Shown: in pieces, positions 48,399 to 57,734 of the stretch
How positions within the stretch are numbered: the stretch's first letter is position 1
How the letters are laid out: the number at the start of each line of letters is the position of its first letter
NCBI GenBank assembly: GCA_965222005.1
Contig: OZ244935.1
Coordinates: 2,790,001-2,854,000, forward strand
DNA from: CBDCTM01 sp965222005
Lineage (GTDB): Bacteria; Bacteroidota; Bacteroidia; Chitinophagales; Saprospiraceae
Length of the DNA stretch: 64,000 nucleotides
Reading direction: 5' to 3'
Position numbers and translations under genes: made by a program
Notes under the pieces: model-generated
What the model was told of the DNA's origin: nothing
The model's input: only the letters and a program-made list of their open reading frames with translations
Databases searched by the model: none

Positions 48399-49158
48399 AC
48401 CGCTTCCCGCCCACCTTCCGTTCAAATCAACAAAATGCGCATTTTGTGGTTCACTATTTTTGCCATACTTGTAAAATCCTGTCCGGTTCCTAATAATTGC
48501 TTTTTGATTATCTACTTCTGTTTGAGCCATGCTGAGTGGGTCAAATATTAGTTCCTCAAGAGCAAGTGGAAATTCTTGATGAGTGACTTTTTCAATTATC
48601 GCAGCAAGTACCGTATAGGCATAACTTGAATAACCCACTCCGGCAACCGGAGCGCGAAGGAGCGGTCGGTTTTTAAATTTATCTATTGCCTCAAGGGAGG
48701 ATAAGTAATGATTGAACATCCAAAGCATTTTGTTCGTCTGTATAATGGCTAATTCCGCTGGTGTGCTGCGCTATTGGGCGGATGGTTATGTCGTTCCATG
48801 CGCTGGGCAATGAGTCGAGATAAATTAATATGCGGTCATCCAAATGCAACCTTCCTGCTGTAGGCAATTTGAGGATGGCGGTTCCTGTGAACAATTTAGA
48901 TATACTCGCCATCCTGAATTTGCTGAAATCTGATACAGGTACATGGTATTCCAGATTTGAAAATCCATACTCCCAGCTCCAAATCAAATTGCCCTTGATA
49001 TACACTGCTACTGCTATCCCAGGGATATTGCTTTCGGCGGTAAATGAAGAGAGTAGTTCAGCATTGATGGTGTCGGCCCGTTCAAAGGATTGCCCCGAAA
49101 CATAGTATTGGGTAAAAAGTAAGAAAAGAATTAGGACGATATGTTTTTTCAACCACAT
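48399..49158 (-). pseudogene. N-terminal fragment of the CubicO-type serine hydrolase split by IS21
   Basis: From the ATG at 49158: signal peptide WLKKHIVLILFLLFTQYYVS, then the nucleophile motif MASISKLF (SxxK) near residue 90 and IAQHTSGISHYTDE. A frameshift near 48720 moves the reading to NHYLSSLEAIDKFKNRPLL, GYSSYAYTVLAAIIEKVT (YxY/N motif) and DLNGRWAGSGYL, where the IS begins. Frameshift plus insertion make it a pseudogene. The start of the same operon-like run is a 62-residue membrane protein 28 bases upstream. Confidence 0.8.
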
Positions 49159-49186
49159 GATTTGTTGGTTTGGTCTGTATAGTTTT

Positions 49187-49375
49187 TTATTTAGGTTTTT
49201 GTTCTCGCAGCATTTTGTTTTTAAAAAACAAGAATAGTCCTCCCAAAATGAGGGAAATACCGAGGCCCAGGATAAAATCTGCGATGTGGTCATTCGCCGA
49301 AAAGTGATTTTTCAGGATGTATGGAATAGCCTGAATCAACAATCCGACGATTAATAATACTTTCCAATTTTCCAT
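49187..49375 (-). CDS. Small two-helix membrane protein
   Basis: 62 residues: MENWKVLLIVGLLIQAIPYI, a polar loop KNHFSANDHIADF, a second helix ILGLGISLILGGLFLFF and a basic tail. Similar small proteins accompany hydrolase genes in Bacteroidota, but no family is known. Lies directly between the T9SS gene upstream and the interrupted hydrolase. Confidence 0.6.
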   Translation of the reverse strand: MENWKVLLIVGLLIQAIPYILKNHFSANDHIADFILGLGISLILGGLFLFFKNKMLREQKPK

Positions 49376-49387
49376 TCGTTTATTAAT

Positions 49388-50620
49388 TTAAATTTTTAGA
49401 ATAGTACCGCTCAATAATAAATTACCTTCTGAGTATATGCTATAGGAATACTGTCCGGACGGTAGAGATGAAAGGTCAACCACTAATGTTGAATCATTCA
49501 GGACGTTTTGGGTTTTCTCAAACATGAATTTTCCTGTAATATCATGAATCCGTACTTTCAGTTTTGTATAACTGCCAAAAAGTGCCGATTGAAAAGTAAG
49601 CTGTTCCTGAGTTGGGTTTGGATAGATTTGATGCTCAGTGATACTACCTTGCAAAGTTGAAACCGATACCGTCCCAGCCTGGATTCCCGTAATCAAGCGA
49701 ATTACCTGAGGATTCAAAGGGCTGTTGGGTATATTGGTAAGGGGAATGGCTGAATTGATATAAATTGAATCTCCGGTGCTCGTCACAGCCACTCCATTTG
49801 GTCTTGAAAAACTTGCGGTGGTTGCATCTCCGTCTGCATTTCCCCTGACTCCACTTCCTGCAACAAATTCGAGGTTTTCTGGAGTGTCAATATTCAGTCT
49901 AAATATTTTGTTTGCTCCATGGCTGGCTATAAAAAGTGTCCTTGTCGGTTGGTGAAAATCCAGATGCCCGTTACTGGGTCCTGAAGTAGAACCACCCGGC
50001 GTTGAGTTGATCACAGTTGCAGAACCATCCGGAGTGATTTTGATTATATCCCCGTTTGAAAAATTGGAAACATAAAGGTTATCATCCTCATCAATAGTGA
50101 GACCATTAGGGCACTTAAAAATTGTACCCGAAGCAAAAAGGGTGGAAATGCCTGTCTGTGTGACCTTTCGTATGGTATTATTCCCACAGTTGCAAACAAA
50201 AAAATTGTCATTGCCGTCAAAAACCAAACCTACGGGGGCGGATATTCCGGTTGAAGTCACAAATATTTTTTGCCCATTTACAATTTTATAGATTTCACTT
50301 GTTCCAATATCCGATTGGTATAATATGCCCTGGCTGTTAAAGTCATTTCCAGATGCACCGGAAAAGCCACTTGAATAGGTGCTTAGGTTTCCCCCGGGGT
50401 CAAGTTTCCAAACGTTGTTCGGCAATCCGTCCAAGTCGTTGGCGGATAGGAAGTCACCAAAATCACCAATGTACAGGTTTCCCGTGTCGTCCAGGGATAA
50501 GCCGCCACTTCCATTGAATTCTTGTGTAATCGTACTTATCAAAATATTTTGAGCATAGATATTGAGGCAAGAAAAACATATCAGTACACAAAAAGATAAG
50601 CTGAATTTTATTATCATCAT
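49388..50620 (-). CDS. Secreted NHL/SMP-30-like beta-propeller with T9SS sorting domain
   Basis: 410 residues. Signal peptide (IIKFSLSFCVLICFSCLNIY-AQ). Blades with NHL-like turns: GGLSLDDTGNLYIGDFGDF, PVGLVFDGNDNFFVCNCGNN, PNGLTIDEDDNLYVSNFSNG, RPNGVAVTSTGDSIYINSAI. The last 80 residues are a T9SS type A sorting domain (HQIYPNPTQEQLTFQ... to the end SGTILKI). Exported and probably cell-surface bound. The ligand or enzymatic activity is unknown. Confidence 0.85.
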   Translation of the reverse strand: MMIIKFSLSFCVLICFSCLNIYAQNILISTITQEFNGSGGLSLDDTGNLYIGDFGDFLSANDLDGLPNNVWKLDPGGNLSTYSSGFSGASGNDFNSQGILYQSDIGTSEIYKIVNGQKIFVTSTGISAPVGLVFDGNDNFFVCNCGNNTIRKVTQTGISTLFASGTIFKCPNGLTIDEDDNLYVSNFSNGDIIKITPDGSATVINSTPGGSTSGPSNGHLDFHQPTRTLFIASHGANKIFRLNIDTPENLEFVAGSGVRGNADGDATTASFSRPNGVAVTSTGDSIYINSAIPLTNIPNSPLNPQVIRLITGIQAGTVSVSTLQGSITEHQIYPNPTQEQLTFQSALFGSYTKLKVRIHDITGKFMFEKTQNVLNDSTLVVDLSSLPSGQYSYSIYSEGNLLLSGTILKI

Positions 50621-50670
50621 CGTTGAATTCGTTTAGTCAATCACTCAGGATATTACATAGTATTATGAAC

Positions 50671-52518
50671 TTATATTAAAATAATTTTACCCGATTGCTG
50701 TCCATTTTTCGTTTTAATACAAAAAAAATAGATACCTGCACTTATACCGTCATTTCGGGAGTACCATGTGTATTCTTTTGAAAATTCTACTTGTCTGATT
50801 CTTTGCCCAATGCTATTAATAATGATCAATTCGACTTCTTCAAGTCTATTTAGTGAAAACGTAATGATGCCGTTACTGGGATTAGGATAAACACTATAGG
50901 CATTGGTGGGAGCAATATTGTCAACAATCTCCGTTGCTTGCTCCATACTTATTATCACTTTAGTATTGTCGGCAGGTATTTGATAATTATTAACTTCCAA
51001 GCCATCTAAACCATCGGGACTTTCCATGCCGATTAGAGAAGGCTTCACCGTAAACCAATAATATGGCGGATAATAATTGTCCATTTCGAGATATTGGAAA
51101 ATTATATTTTCTGGGGTAAACACCATTTGAAAAGTATTGGAACTCGTGTAGCCGGTTGTTTGATTGTAAAAGGGGACGTGTTCATAAGTTACTATTAAAG
51201 AATCCGATTGGTTAGAAAACATATAGACTTTAGCCGGATTGCCGGGTCCATTAAAATTGAGGTCAGCTAAAAACGGGGCAAAATAACCATCCTTGCCCTC
51301 GGCAGTCGGAATAGAAGGAAATAAAGATGATACGGTATTAAACTGTAGGGGAGAAAAGGCAATATAACCATTAGAGCCAATGTATATTTCACTATACTGG
51401 ATTCCATAAAATTCAGTATTAAATCCTATGTCAAAAGGTCCAACTACATTGTCATCCAGGAGCCCCGTAATTTCCGTTCCGATTGTATTTATGTCTATCC
51501 AGTCTGCAGGGTTCATCGGAGTTTCTTCAAAAGAGTATCCAAAATTATCCTCATTAACATAAGGTATTTCGGGATTCGTATCATCAATCCATCCGGTCCT
51601 GTTGGGATGTGTTTCCAGAAAGCAATGCATCAATGCAATTTGCTGTGGTGTAAATTCCAGTTTGCTTTGTGAATAGCTCATATAATTGATATGCGAAATG
51701 GAGTCGAAGGGCAAACCATTACAGTTATCAGTAGTTTGAGTAAAGCCCGGATTTGTACTTCTTTCCTGTGGCGGTGTATCAGAACATTTATCACCCACAT
51801 CATCTCCTGTTATGCCCATATTTTCAGCACAATCGTGGCTGCAAGGTATCTCACTATAACCCCAAAACGGGTGCAGTAATCCGAGCGAATGCCCCATTTC
51901 ATGGGTTAGCGTACTCCGGTTATTTGCAGGATAAAATTGTGGAGCCTCATTGATGAAGATACCATGAGAGCCTTCTGTCATCCAGGGGAGGTAACCAAAT
52001 GATTCTGGACCGCTTCCAACAAAAATATTGCAATATTCACTGCTTTGATTAAGATGGGTTGCCATAATATCCATTTGTTCCGGTATGGTGTTTACGGTTC
52101 TTATACTACTATCATCAATATAATCGAAGATATAGGTAAACTGTATGCCAATGGGAGCAAATTCACGATTCAGATGGTGAAATTGTACCGCAATATCCCT
52201 TTCGGTGGCGGCAGGGTTTGAGCCGTCCGTTTCTCTTAATATCCTTACATAAGTTTTAACCACCTTTACCGGTTGAGCAGGGTCGTACATATAGTCATCT
52301 CTGGTCAAAGGATCGTAACATGAATTAAATAATGGACAGACAGATTTTTGCAAAAATGACAATTTGTTTATTTTATCGAGTCCACATTCATTAGTGGGTT
52401 GATACTTAGTATTGACCTTTTGTGCAGTTAGCGAAAATCCAATAAGCAAAAAAAGCACCATCAATTCGATTTCGAATAATAATTTCATCTGTATTTTTTG
52501 ATTGTTTTTGAAGTTCAT
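50671..52518 (-). CDS. Secreted zinc metalloprotease (M43/pappalysin-like) with T9SS sorting domain
   Basis: 615 residues; an internal ATG (residue 11) is an alternative start. Signal LLFEIELMVLFLLIGFSLTAQ. Catalytic zinc motif TLTHEMGHSLGLLHPFWGY near residue 203 (HExxHxxGLLH) and a Met-turn candidate SISHINYMSYSQSKLEFTP about 60 residues later, as in M43 proteases. A beta-rich middle (residues about 300-510) has no clear family. The C-terminal T9SS domain reads SVYPNPSNGIITFSLNRLEE. Secreted protease; target unknown. Confidence 0.9.
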   Translation of the reverse strand: MNFKNNQKIQMKLLFEIELMVLFLLIGFSLTAQKVNTKYQPTNECGLDKINKLSFLQKSVCPLFNSCYDPLTRDDYMYDPAQPVKVVKTYVRILRETDGSNPAATERDIAVQFHHLNREFAPIGIQFTYIFDYIDDSSIRTVNTIPEQMDIMATHLNQSSEYCNIFVGSGPESFGYLPWMTEGSHGIFINEAPQFYPANNRSTLTHEMGHSLGLLHPFWGYSEIPCSHDCAENMGITGDDVGDKCSDTPPQERSTNPGFTQTTDNCNGLPFDSISHINYMSYSQSKLEFTPQQIALMHCFLETHPNRTGWIDDTNPEIPYVNEDNFGYSFEETPMNPADWIDINTIGTEITGLLDDNVVGPFDIGFNTEFYGIQYSEIYIGSNGYIAFSPLQFNTVSSLFPSIPTAEGKDGYFAPFLADLNFNGPGNPAKVYMFSNQSDSLIVTYEHVPFYNQTTGYTSSNTFQMVFTPENIIFQYLEMDNYYPPYYWFTVKPSLIGMESPDGLDGLEVNNYQIPADNTKVIISMEQATEIVDNIAPTNAYSVYPNPSNGIITFSLNRLEEVELIIINSIGQRIRQVEFSKEYTWYSRNDGISAGIYFFCIKTKNGQQSGKIILI

Positions 52519-52531
52519 TAATCCATTTATT

Positions 52532-53992
52532 TTAATGACAAATTATTTTACCTGATTTCGAATAAGAATTGCATTGTATGGTATAAAAATAAAAACCATC
52601 TGCTAATCCTTCATTTTGAGGATCCCATATATGATTTCCCGTAAACCGAGTAGTATAAAGTCGCTGACCGGTTGTGTTATAAATGACCAGATGCGTATTT
52701 TCTTTCCTATTTGTAGAAAATATTACCATTCCATCTGATGGGTTTGGATAAACAGAAACAGATTCCATTTTTATTTCATTGGTAGCTGTTGTAGTGACAA
52801 ACAGATCATGTGTCGGGAAAGTGGAAACATTGGCAATGGCATTGTCAATCGCTGTGTACATTTGAGGAAGAAAATTGCTGTTCCAGCTTTGCCTGTTAAA
52901 CAGGGCTGCCACCACAAGCCCACTATCATCCAGGTTAACATAGCCTCCGGAACCCGGTAATAAACCCGTATGATAAGCTCCACCCGTAAAGGGTATGATG
53001 CCATGACCAAAGCTGAAAAAACCCGGAGGATATGACCTCATTATATTTATGGAGCTATTGGTGATAATGTCAGGTTTAGTATTGAATCCATCAATGGCCA
53101 GCCCAAACCTGACCAAATCAGTAGCATTGGAAATCCATCCGCCATGCGCATCCATTGCTTCGATATTGAAGCCCCCGTAAGGGCCTGGAACCATACCCGA
53201 CCCATAACACGAAGGTACTAATGGTGCTCCGGGATAATCATAATAATGTACCTCATTTTCCTGAATGTCAGCGAGTAAATTATAGCCAAGATCAAATGAC
53301 CCTGCATTGATTTGACTAAAAATTGAGTCCTTCAGGTATTGTTCGTAACCCTGTCCCGTAATCTTTTCAATAACCCTCCCTAAGACACAGTAACCAAAGT
53401 TGGCATATTCCTGGTTTGTGCCGGGAGCAAATGCCAGCACGGTATTAGCAAGGGTATAACGAATGATGTCTTGCTGCATGGCGGGTGGCGGAACACTCAG
53501 AGCGTTGGCAATATTTACCGGATTAAACATAGGACCAACATTGGGCACACCGGAATTGGTCCATCCACCCTGATGTGCCAACAAATGCCTTATCTTGATG
53601 AGTTCATAATTGGGGTTTATCAGGTTGGAGTATATACTATCATTTAATATCCCGTCTTCTCCAAACACCTGGTCATCCAATGTCAATTGACCTTTTTCAA
53701 TCAAATGAAAGATGGCAGAAGCGGTAATGGGTTTGCTAATACTTGCCATACGAAACCTTGATTCCGGATATACTGAATCCTGTGTTGCAATATTGGCGAA
53801 CTCGAACCCCCTGGCATACACGAGTCGTCCTTGCCATGCTACGGCAACAGAGCCTCCAGGTATATCCCATGTGGACATAAAGTTTTGTACGGCCTGGTCC
53901 AATCCTACCATTTCAGGGACATACACCCCTGTTTGTCCAAATGTATTACTGTAAAGAGATAAAAGAAAAAAATAACAAATTAATCGCCCCAT
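52532..53992 (-). CDS. Secreted CubicO/class C beta-lactamase-like serine hydrolase with T9SS domain
   Basis: 486 residues. Signal peptide (LICYFFLLSLYSNTFGQ). Nucleophile motif RMASISKPITASAIFHLIEK (Ser84-x-x-Lys87), YAN motif in TNQEYANFGYCVLGRVIEKI, and an H-G-G segment near GGAYHTGLLPGSGGYVNLDD. The last 75 residues are a T9SS sorting domain (SVYPNPSDGMVIFSTNRKEN). Such enzymes hydrolyse esters or D-amino acid peptides. A related but interrupted hydrolase without a visible sorting domain lies at 45.2-49.2 kb. Confidence 0.9.
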   Translation of the reverse strand: MGRLICYFFLLSLYSNTFGQTGVYVPEMVGLDQAVQNFMSTWDIPGGSVAVAWQGRLVYARGFEFANIATQDSVYPESRFRMASISKPITASAIFHLIEKGQLTLDDQVFGEDGILNDSIYSNLINPNYELIKIRHLLAHQGGWTNSGVPNVGPMFNPVNIANALSVPPPAMQQDIIRYTLANTVLAFAPGTNQEYANFGYCVLGRVIEKITGQGYEQYLKDSIFSQINAGSFDLGYNLLADIQENEVHYYDYPGAPLVPSCYGSGMVPGPYGGFNIEAMDAHGGWISNATDLVRFGLAIDGFNTKPDIITNSSINIMRSYPPGFFSFGHGIIPFTGGAYHTGLLPGSGGYVNLDDSGLVVAALFNRQSWNSNFLPQMYTAIDNAIANVSTFPTHDLFVTTTATNEIKMESVSVYPNPSDGMVIFSTNRKENTHLVIYNTTGQRLYTTRFTGNHIWDPQNEGLADGFYFYTIQCNSYSKSGKIICH

Positions 53993-54146
53993 TGTAATCT
54001 AATTTTTCAGCAGCAAATTGCTTCCGACAAACGGATGATCGGAAGCATCTTTTGTGGGCATAGATATGGAAAAATTGAACCTGAAAATTGTAAAAATGGA
54101 AAGTGCTTTCTTAAAAATAGTAAGGGAGATGACAAACGCTTAAAAT

Positions 54147-54965
54147 TCAGATTTGTCTTAAATGCTGTTTGATTTGGATTCTTTTGGAAAAAAAAGATCT
54201 CGGCGTTTCTCCAATAATACTTTTGAACTGATGGATAAAATGAGCCTGGTCAAAATAATCGAATTGATATGCCAGCTCGGACAAGGAAGGAGGATTGTTA
54301 TCTAATTTAAAATCAATACACCGTCTGATTTTGAGAATAATCTGGAATTGTTTAATGGTGTATCCGATATGCCGATTAAAAAGAGTGTTTAAATACTGTC
54401 TGCTGGTGTTCATCTCTTTTGACAATTCATTGACAGTAAACTGGCCGCCCCGTTCATAAATCGCGTGATATGCTTGCATCAGCAATGGGTTTTCTTTATT
54501 GGGATCAAGCATGTCAATAAAATAATTTTCGAGATGCTTCATAGCTTCTTCAGTTGTATTTTTTTGGGAAACCTCGTCAATGAGTTTCAATTCCTTTTCT
54601 GAAAAGCAATCTGCGATGTTTTTGTTTTTATTCACCAATTCTCTCAACGGGTAGCCAAAAAATAAATTAAATGCAGGCGGATGGATTTTGGTGCTAAAAA
54701 TGTGGGTTTTCCCTATGCTTTTCAAATAGCAGGGCTTGTTGAGTAGTCCCCAAGCTATTTTTTTTTGTAATATTTGAAATTTTCGGTTATCAAACGAGAA
54801 TAGCAAAGGGTCGCCATTCATTATCCAGATATCTGAAAGGGCATCCGGCACCAATTTATTCTTGTACCCCTTTTCGTCCATTTTTTTACGGTCAATGCAG
54901 AATACATTGAAGGAATGGACATAAGGTAAAAGGTGCGTATTGTATGGCTTGATGACCTTGTGCAT
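54147..54965 (-). CDS. AraC family transcriptional regulator
   Basis: 272 residues. The C-terminal DNA-binding domain (about residues 170-265) has two helix-turn-helix units: FTVNELSKEMNTSRQYLNTL and SLSELAYQFDYFDQAHFIHQ followed by FKSIIGETPRSFFSKR, the AraC signature. The N-terminal 150 residues match the DUF6597-like sensor region of Bacteroidota AraC proteins. Divergent arrangement is absent; it is upstream of the T9SS-exported hydrolase on the same strand with 154 bases between, and may regulate that run. Confidence 0.9.
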   Translation of the reverse strand: MHKVIKPYNTHLLPYVHSFNVFCIDRKKMDEKGYKNKLVPDALSDIWIMNGDPLLFSFDNRKFQILQKKIAWGLLNKPCYLKSIGKTHIFSTKIHPPAFNLFFGYPLRELVNKNKNIADCFSEKELKLIDEVSQKNTTEEAMKHLENYFIDMLDPNKENPLLMQAYHAIYERGGQFTVNELSKEMNTSRQYLNTLFNRHIGYTIKQFQIILKIRRCIDFKLDNNPPSLSELAYQFDYFDQAHFIHQFKSIIGETPRSFFSKRIQIKQHLRQI

Positions 54966-55007
54966 ATTAATTAAAAGAGCTGTTAAATTCAGGATTTGCT
55001 TTTTTCA

Positions 55008-55076
55008 ATGTTGTATAACGGCAGTGTATGCGTAGGTGGCCCATTTAGGGACACTTACCGAACACACATTGTTATG
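55008..55076. other. attC-like imperfect palindrome
   Basis: tataacggcagtgtatgcg on the left and acacacattgttatg on the right; inner arms gtaggtg and cacttac are complementary across gcccatttaggga. The best attC candidate in the window, located 18 bases 3' of the minus-strand pRiA4b-like gene, where the attC of a cassette should be. Confidence 0.5.
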
Positions 55077-55093
55077 GGCATTCTTATTTCAAT

Positions 55094-55654
55094 TTAAAAC
55101 TCTATTGTGAATGTTCCAAAATTATCACTTTGCAGCTTTTCATTGACCAAATTTATATCAAATTTTTCTGGGTCTAGCTCTTCTCCTAACCATTCTAACA
55201 TTTCTTCATATCTTTCATCTTTCTTATTTTTCATAATTTCCTCTAATTCCATATATCCCCAAATTCCTCCACAATCTTCTGGTGGACATGCTCTTTTTCC
55301 TTTTATACATCTCGGATAATTGACTCCTTTTTCTTCAGATTTAATTTTTTCTAATTCTAGTGTATGTATCCATGAATCTCCAAAATCATACTCGTATTTT
55401 ATTTTTTGACCTTCTTGTTGAAGTAAGTCTTTTACTTCCATTCCTGTATAATCATTTCCAAAATCATCCCATTCACTTGGTGGATTATAAAATTCTCTAT
55501 CAGCCATAAAATGATGTAAATGGCCATTATACCATCCCATTGTACTTTGTATTATATTATGGAATTCCTTCAATGATCTTTTTGGAGAAACTTCAATTCT
55601 TCTCCATATTGGTGGTTTTGATCCGTCTAAAGTAATCTTAATTTGATAAATCAT
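55094..55654 (-). CDS. Plasmid pRiA4b ORF-3-like protein
   Basis: 186 residues from the ATG at 55654. The family pattern is clear: IYQIKITLDGSKPPIWRRIE, LKEFHNIIQSTMGWYNGHLH and YEYDFGDSWIHTLELEKI, then KGKRACPPEDCGGIWGYMEL, which carries two cysteines. Function unknown. Members are frequent passengers of integron gene cassettes and plasmids, in keeping with the attC-like site 18 bases after its stop. Very AT-rich coding sequence. Confidence 0.9.
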   Translation of the reverse strand: MIYQIKITLDGSKPPIWRRIEVSPKRSLKEFHNIIQSTMGWYNGHLHHFMADREFYNPPSEWDDFGNDYTGMEVKDLLQQEGQKIKYEYDFGDSWIHTLELEKIKSEEKGVNYPRCIKGKRACPPEDCGGIWGYMELEEIMKNKKDERYEEMLEWLGEELDPEKFDINLVNEKLQSDNFGTFTIEF

Positions 55655-55838
55655 TTGAATTTGTTTTCTCAATTATGTAATCTAATTTGTAACAAATTTA
55701 AACAATTTATAACTCTATTTTACAATTCAATTCATCGATTATTTGATTACAATTAACTAGCTTTTTTAGTTTCTCAATTAAAATGTGTAATTATTGTTAT
55801 TTATGATTGCCCATAAGTAGTTGATAAACGCATTACAT

Positions 55839-55862
55839 TTAATATCGCAAAATCTTTTTTAC
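55839..55862. repeat. Truncated CRISPR-repeat copy
   Basis: aatatcgcaaaatctttttt at 55841-55860 matches the first 20 bases of the CRISPR repeat with one mismatch, 17.5 kb from the array and at the other border of the AT-rich block. It overlaps the last codons and stop of the transglutaminase-like gene. The remaining 16 repeat bases are absent. Confidence 0.6.
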
Positions 55863-57107
55863 CATCCTCCTCACCTCCTCCTCCAGCCATTCCAGATACA
55901 CTACACAGCGCTCCCTGGCCTGCTGCACAAAAACCGTTTGCGGCACTGCTGCCAACTGCTCTGCTGCCTTTTGAAAGTGCTGTCGCATCTTTTGATGTAA
56001 ACGTTTTCGGCTTTCCGGATCATCCTCCTTCTCAGCCGCATCGGCCAGTGCTACGGCATAATTGATGTGCGTATAGGCACAATTTTCCAGCTGATTGTCA
56101 AACAAAACGCCCAGCTGACCGGCCTGTTCACACAGGCTCAGCATCTGCTGTTGTACCAGGCGCAGCGAATCGAAGGCACGGCGCTCCTGCAGGGCTTCAG
56201 CCAATACAGACAGCTCGTATTCGTGATCCATATAGGTGGCGCCCAGCTCACGGGCATTGCCGGTGCTGGGCAAAAAGTGATAGGCCCGAAAGGCTGTTGC
56301 CAGCTTTTGCTGCCTGCTATTTAATGTCTCATATAGAGCCAGGCTGTCGGCGAAAGCGAAACAGGGCTTGGCTTTTGTGAGCCAGGAACGAAGGCTTGCC
56401 GGAGATTGCCAAAACTGATCGGCAGGCAAAGGGCAGGGGAGCAACTGCCACATCGGATCGGCTGGCAGGTGCTCTAGGATGAACAAGGCTGGGGGAGTGA
56501 GGAAATAATCGGTTTTGTACTTCCGCATAAATTCATTGGGCTGTAGCCGGAGGTTGCTGGCCCAGGTTGCATCGAGCAAATACCAACGCCCTTCGAGCTT
56601 GACCGCGTTCCAGGCATGGTTGGGTTGCTCATGACGCTGCTGGTCAACAGGGCTTTGTTTCGAATAGCCACTAATGATATAGCAGGGTAGTGCAGCTTGT
56701 TTGCAAAGCTGCCTATACAGCTGGGCATAGCCAAAGCAAACGGCCTTACGCCGCCGGAGAATATCATCTGTATTGCGATTGAGTCGCTTGTTGCCCTTAC
56801 GGTAGGCTTTATCATCGAATTGCAGATAGTGTACCAGCCAGGTGAACAGACTGCGGGCTTTTTCAAAATCATTCTTGGCCGGAGCTATTAGCTGAGCTAC
56901 CAGATGTGGCAAGTCATGCTCCAGTGCTTTGGCCGACTGAATCGCGTAGGCATCTATGGGGCCATACCGCAAGCTGTCTTGGGCCTTTATATTCGGGGAA
57001 TGGAACAGACAGAGAATCAATGCTTTTACGATATATCGAAAAACACGATTTGCCGGAACGCTAGGCTTAAACTGGCGGCCTTTAAAAATACCCAAGGGCG
57101 ATGGCAT
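55839..57107 (-). CDS. Transglutaminase-like (protease-fold) exported protein
   Basis: 422 residues from the ATG at 57107, the only ATG that limits overlap with the upstream lipoprotein gene (26 bases). A long basic N-region precedes the hydrophobic VKALILCLFHSPNIKAQ. The transglutaminase core is at about residues 60-190: RSL FTWLVHYLQFDDKAYR, then KAVCFGYAQLYRQLCKQAAL (catalytic Cys), NHAWNAVKLEGRWYLLDATW (His and Asp). The C-terminal half is helical with no family. Its last codons encode KKILRY through a CRISPR-repeat-like sequence, so the natural C-terminus may have been altered. Confidence 0.8.
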   Translation of the reverse strand: MPSPLGIFKGRQFKPSVPANRVFRYIVKALILCLFHSPNIKAQDSLRYGPIDAYAIQSAKALEHDLPHLVAQLIAPAKNDFEKARSLFTWLVHYLQFDDKAYRKGNKRLNRNTDDILRRRKAVCFGYAQLYRQLCKQAALPCYIISGYSKQSPVDQQRHEQPNHAWNAVKLEGRWYLLDATWASNLRLQPNEFMRKYKTDYFLTPPALFILEHLPADPMWQLLPCPLPADQFWQSPASLRSWLTKAKPCFAFADSLALYETLNSRQQKLATAFRAYHFLPSTGNARELGATYMDHEYELSVLAEALQERRAFDSLRLVQQQMLSLCEQAGQLGVLFDNQLENCAYTHINYAVALADAAEKEDDPESRKRLHQKMRQHFQKAAEQLAAVPQTVFVQQARERCVVYLEWLEEEVRRMVKKILRY

Positions 57108-57651
57108 CAAAATATGCAGTTCCGGTGGTATTGGGCAAGAGGATGAGATAAACGGTGATGCTTTGAATGCCGGAAGGGATGACCTTATCAGTAGCAATAC
57201 TGTAGGATTGCCAATCATGGGTGCCGAGTATGGGGTTGGTGTCCTGAGTAGAGTAGAAAAATTCGGCAGGCCCTTCAGGCTCAAGACTTTCATCGCCCCG
57301 GATTACCAGAGATATACCGGCTCCTTGTACGTCATCCAGTTTTAAATAGGCACTGAGGCGCAATTTCTGACCGTGATTCAAGTTTTCACTAAGCGTTTGG
57401 GCCCAGAAGGAGAAGTTGCTGTTGCTGTTGTTTGCAGTCATGACGAGGCTTCTGTTGCCGGAAAAGGCATCGGTGTCAGTCCATTGGATGATATTGGAAG
57501 CGGCATTTGACCACCAGCCTTCAGGCATATTTCCTACACCATCTTCTACTGATGCATTCGATAACAAACTTTGGAAAGCAGGCCCGTCATCATCTTTGTT
57601 GCAGGCTATAAATAAAAGGACAGATAAGAGTAGGAGGATGTTTTTTTTCAT
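57082..57651 (-). CDS. Lipoprotein with carbohydrate-binding-like beta-sandwich
   Basis: 189 residues. Lipobox LLSVLLFIAC (Cys 17) followed by NKDDDG. The rest resembles galactose-binding-like/CBM sandwiches: LLSNASVEDGVGNMPEGW, then FSGNRSLVMTANNSNSNFSFWAQ, LRLSAYLKLDD and the closing TVYLILLPNTTGTAYFDAIAL. Probably binds a polysaccharide or acts as a surface subunit. Overlaps the start of the transglutaminase-like gene, suggesting co-expression. Confidence 0.75.
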   Translation of the reverse strand: MKKNILLLLSVLLFIACNKDDDGPAFQSLLSNASVEDGVGNMPEGWWSNAASNIIQWTDTDAFSGNRSLVMTANNSNSNFSFWAQTLSENLNHGQKLRLSAYLKLDDVQGAGISLVIRGDESLEPEGPAEFFYSTQDTNPILGTHDWQSYSIATDKVIPSGIQSITVYLILLPNTTGTAYFDAIALGYF

Positions 57652-57734
57652 GATAATCTGTTCTTTGATGAAAGGTGAATGAATAGCTGGCAGCTTTTAA
57701 TTAAACGCTACTCGCCGAATAGAAGCTGCCTATC

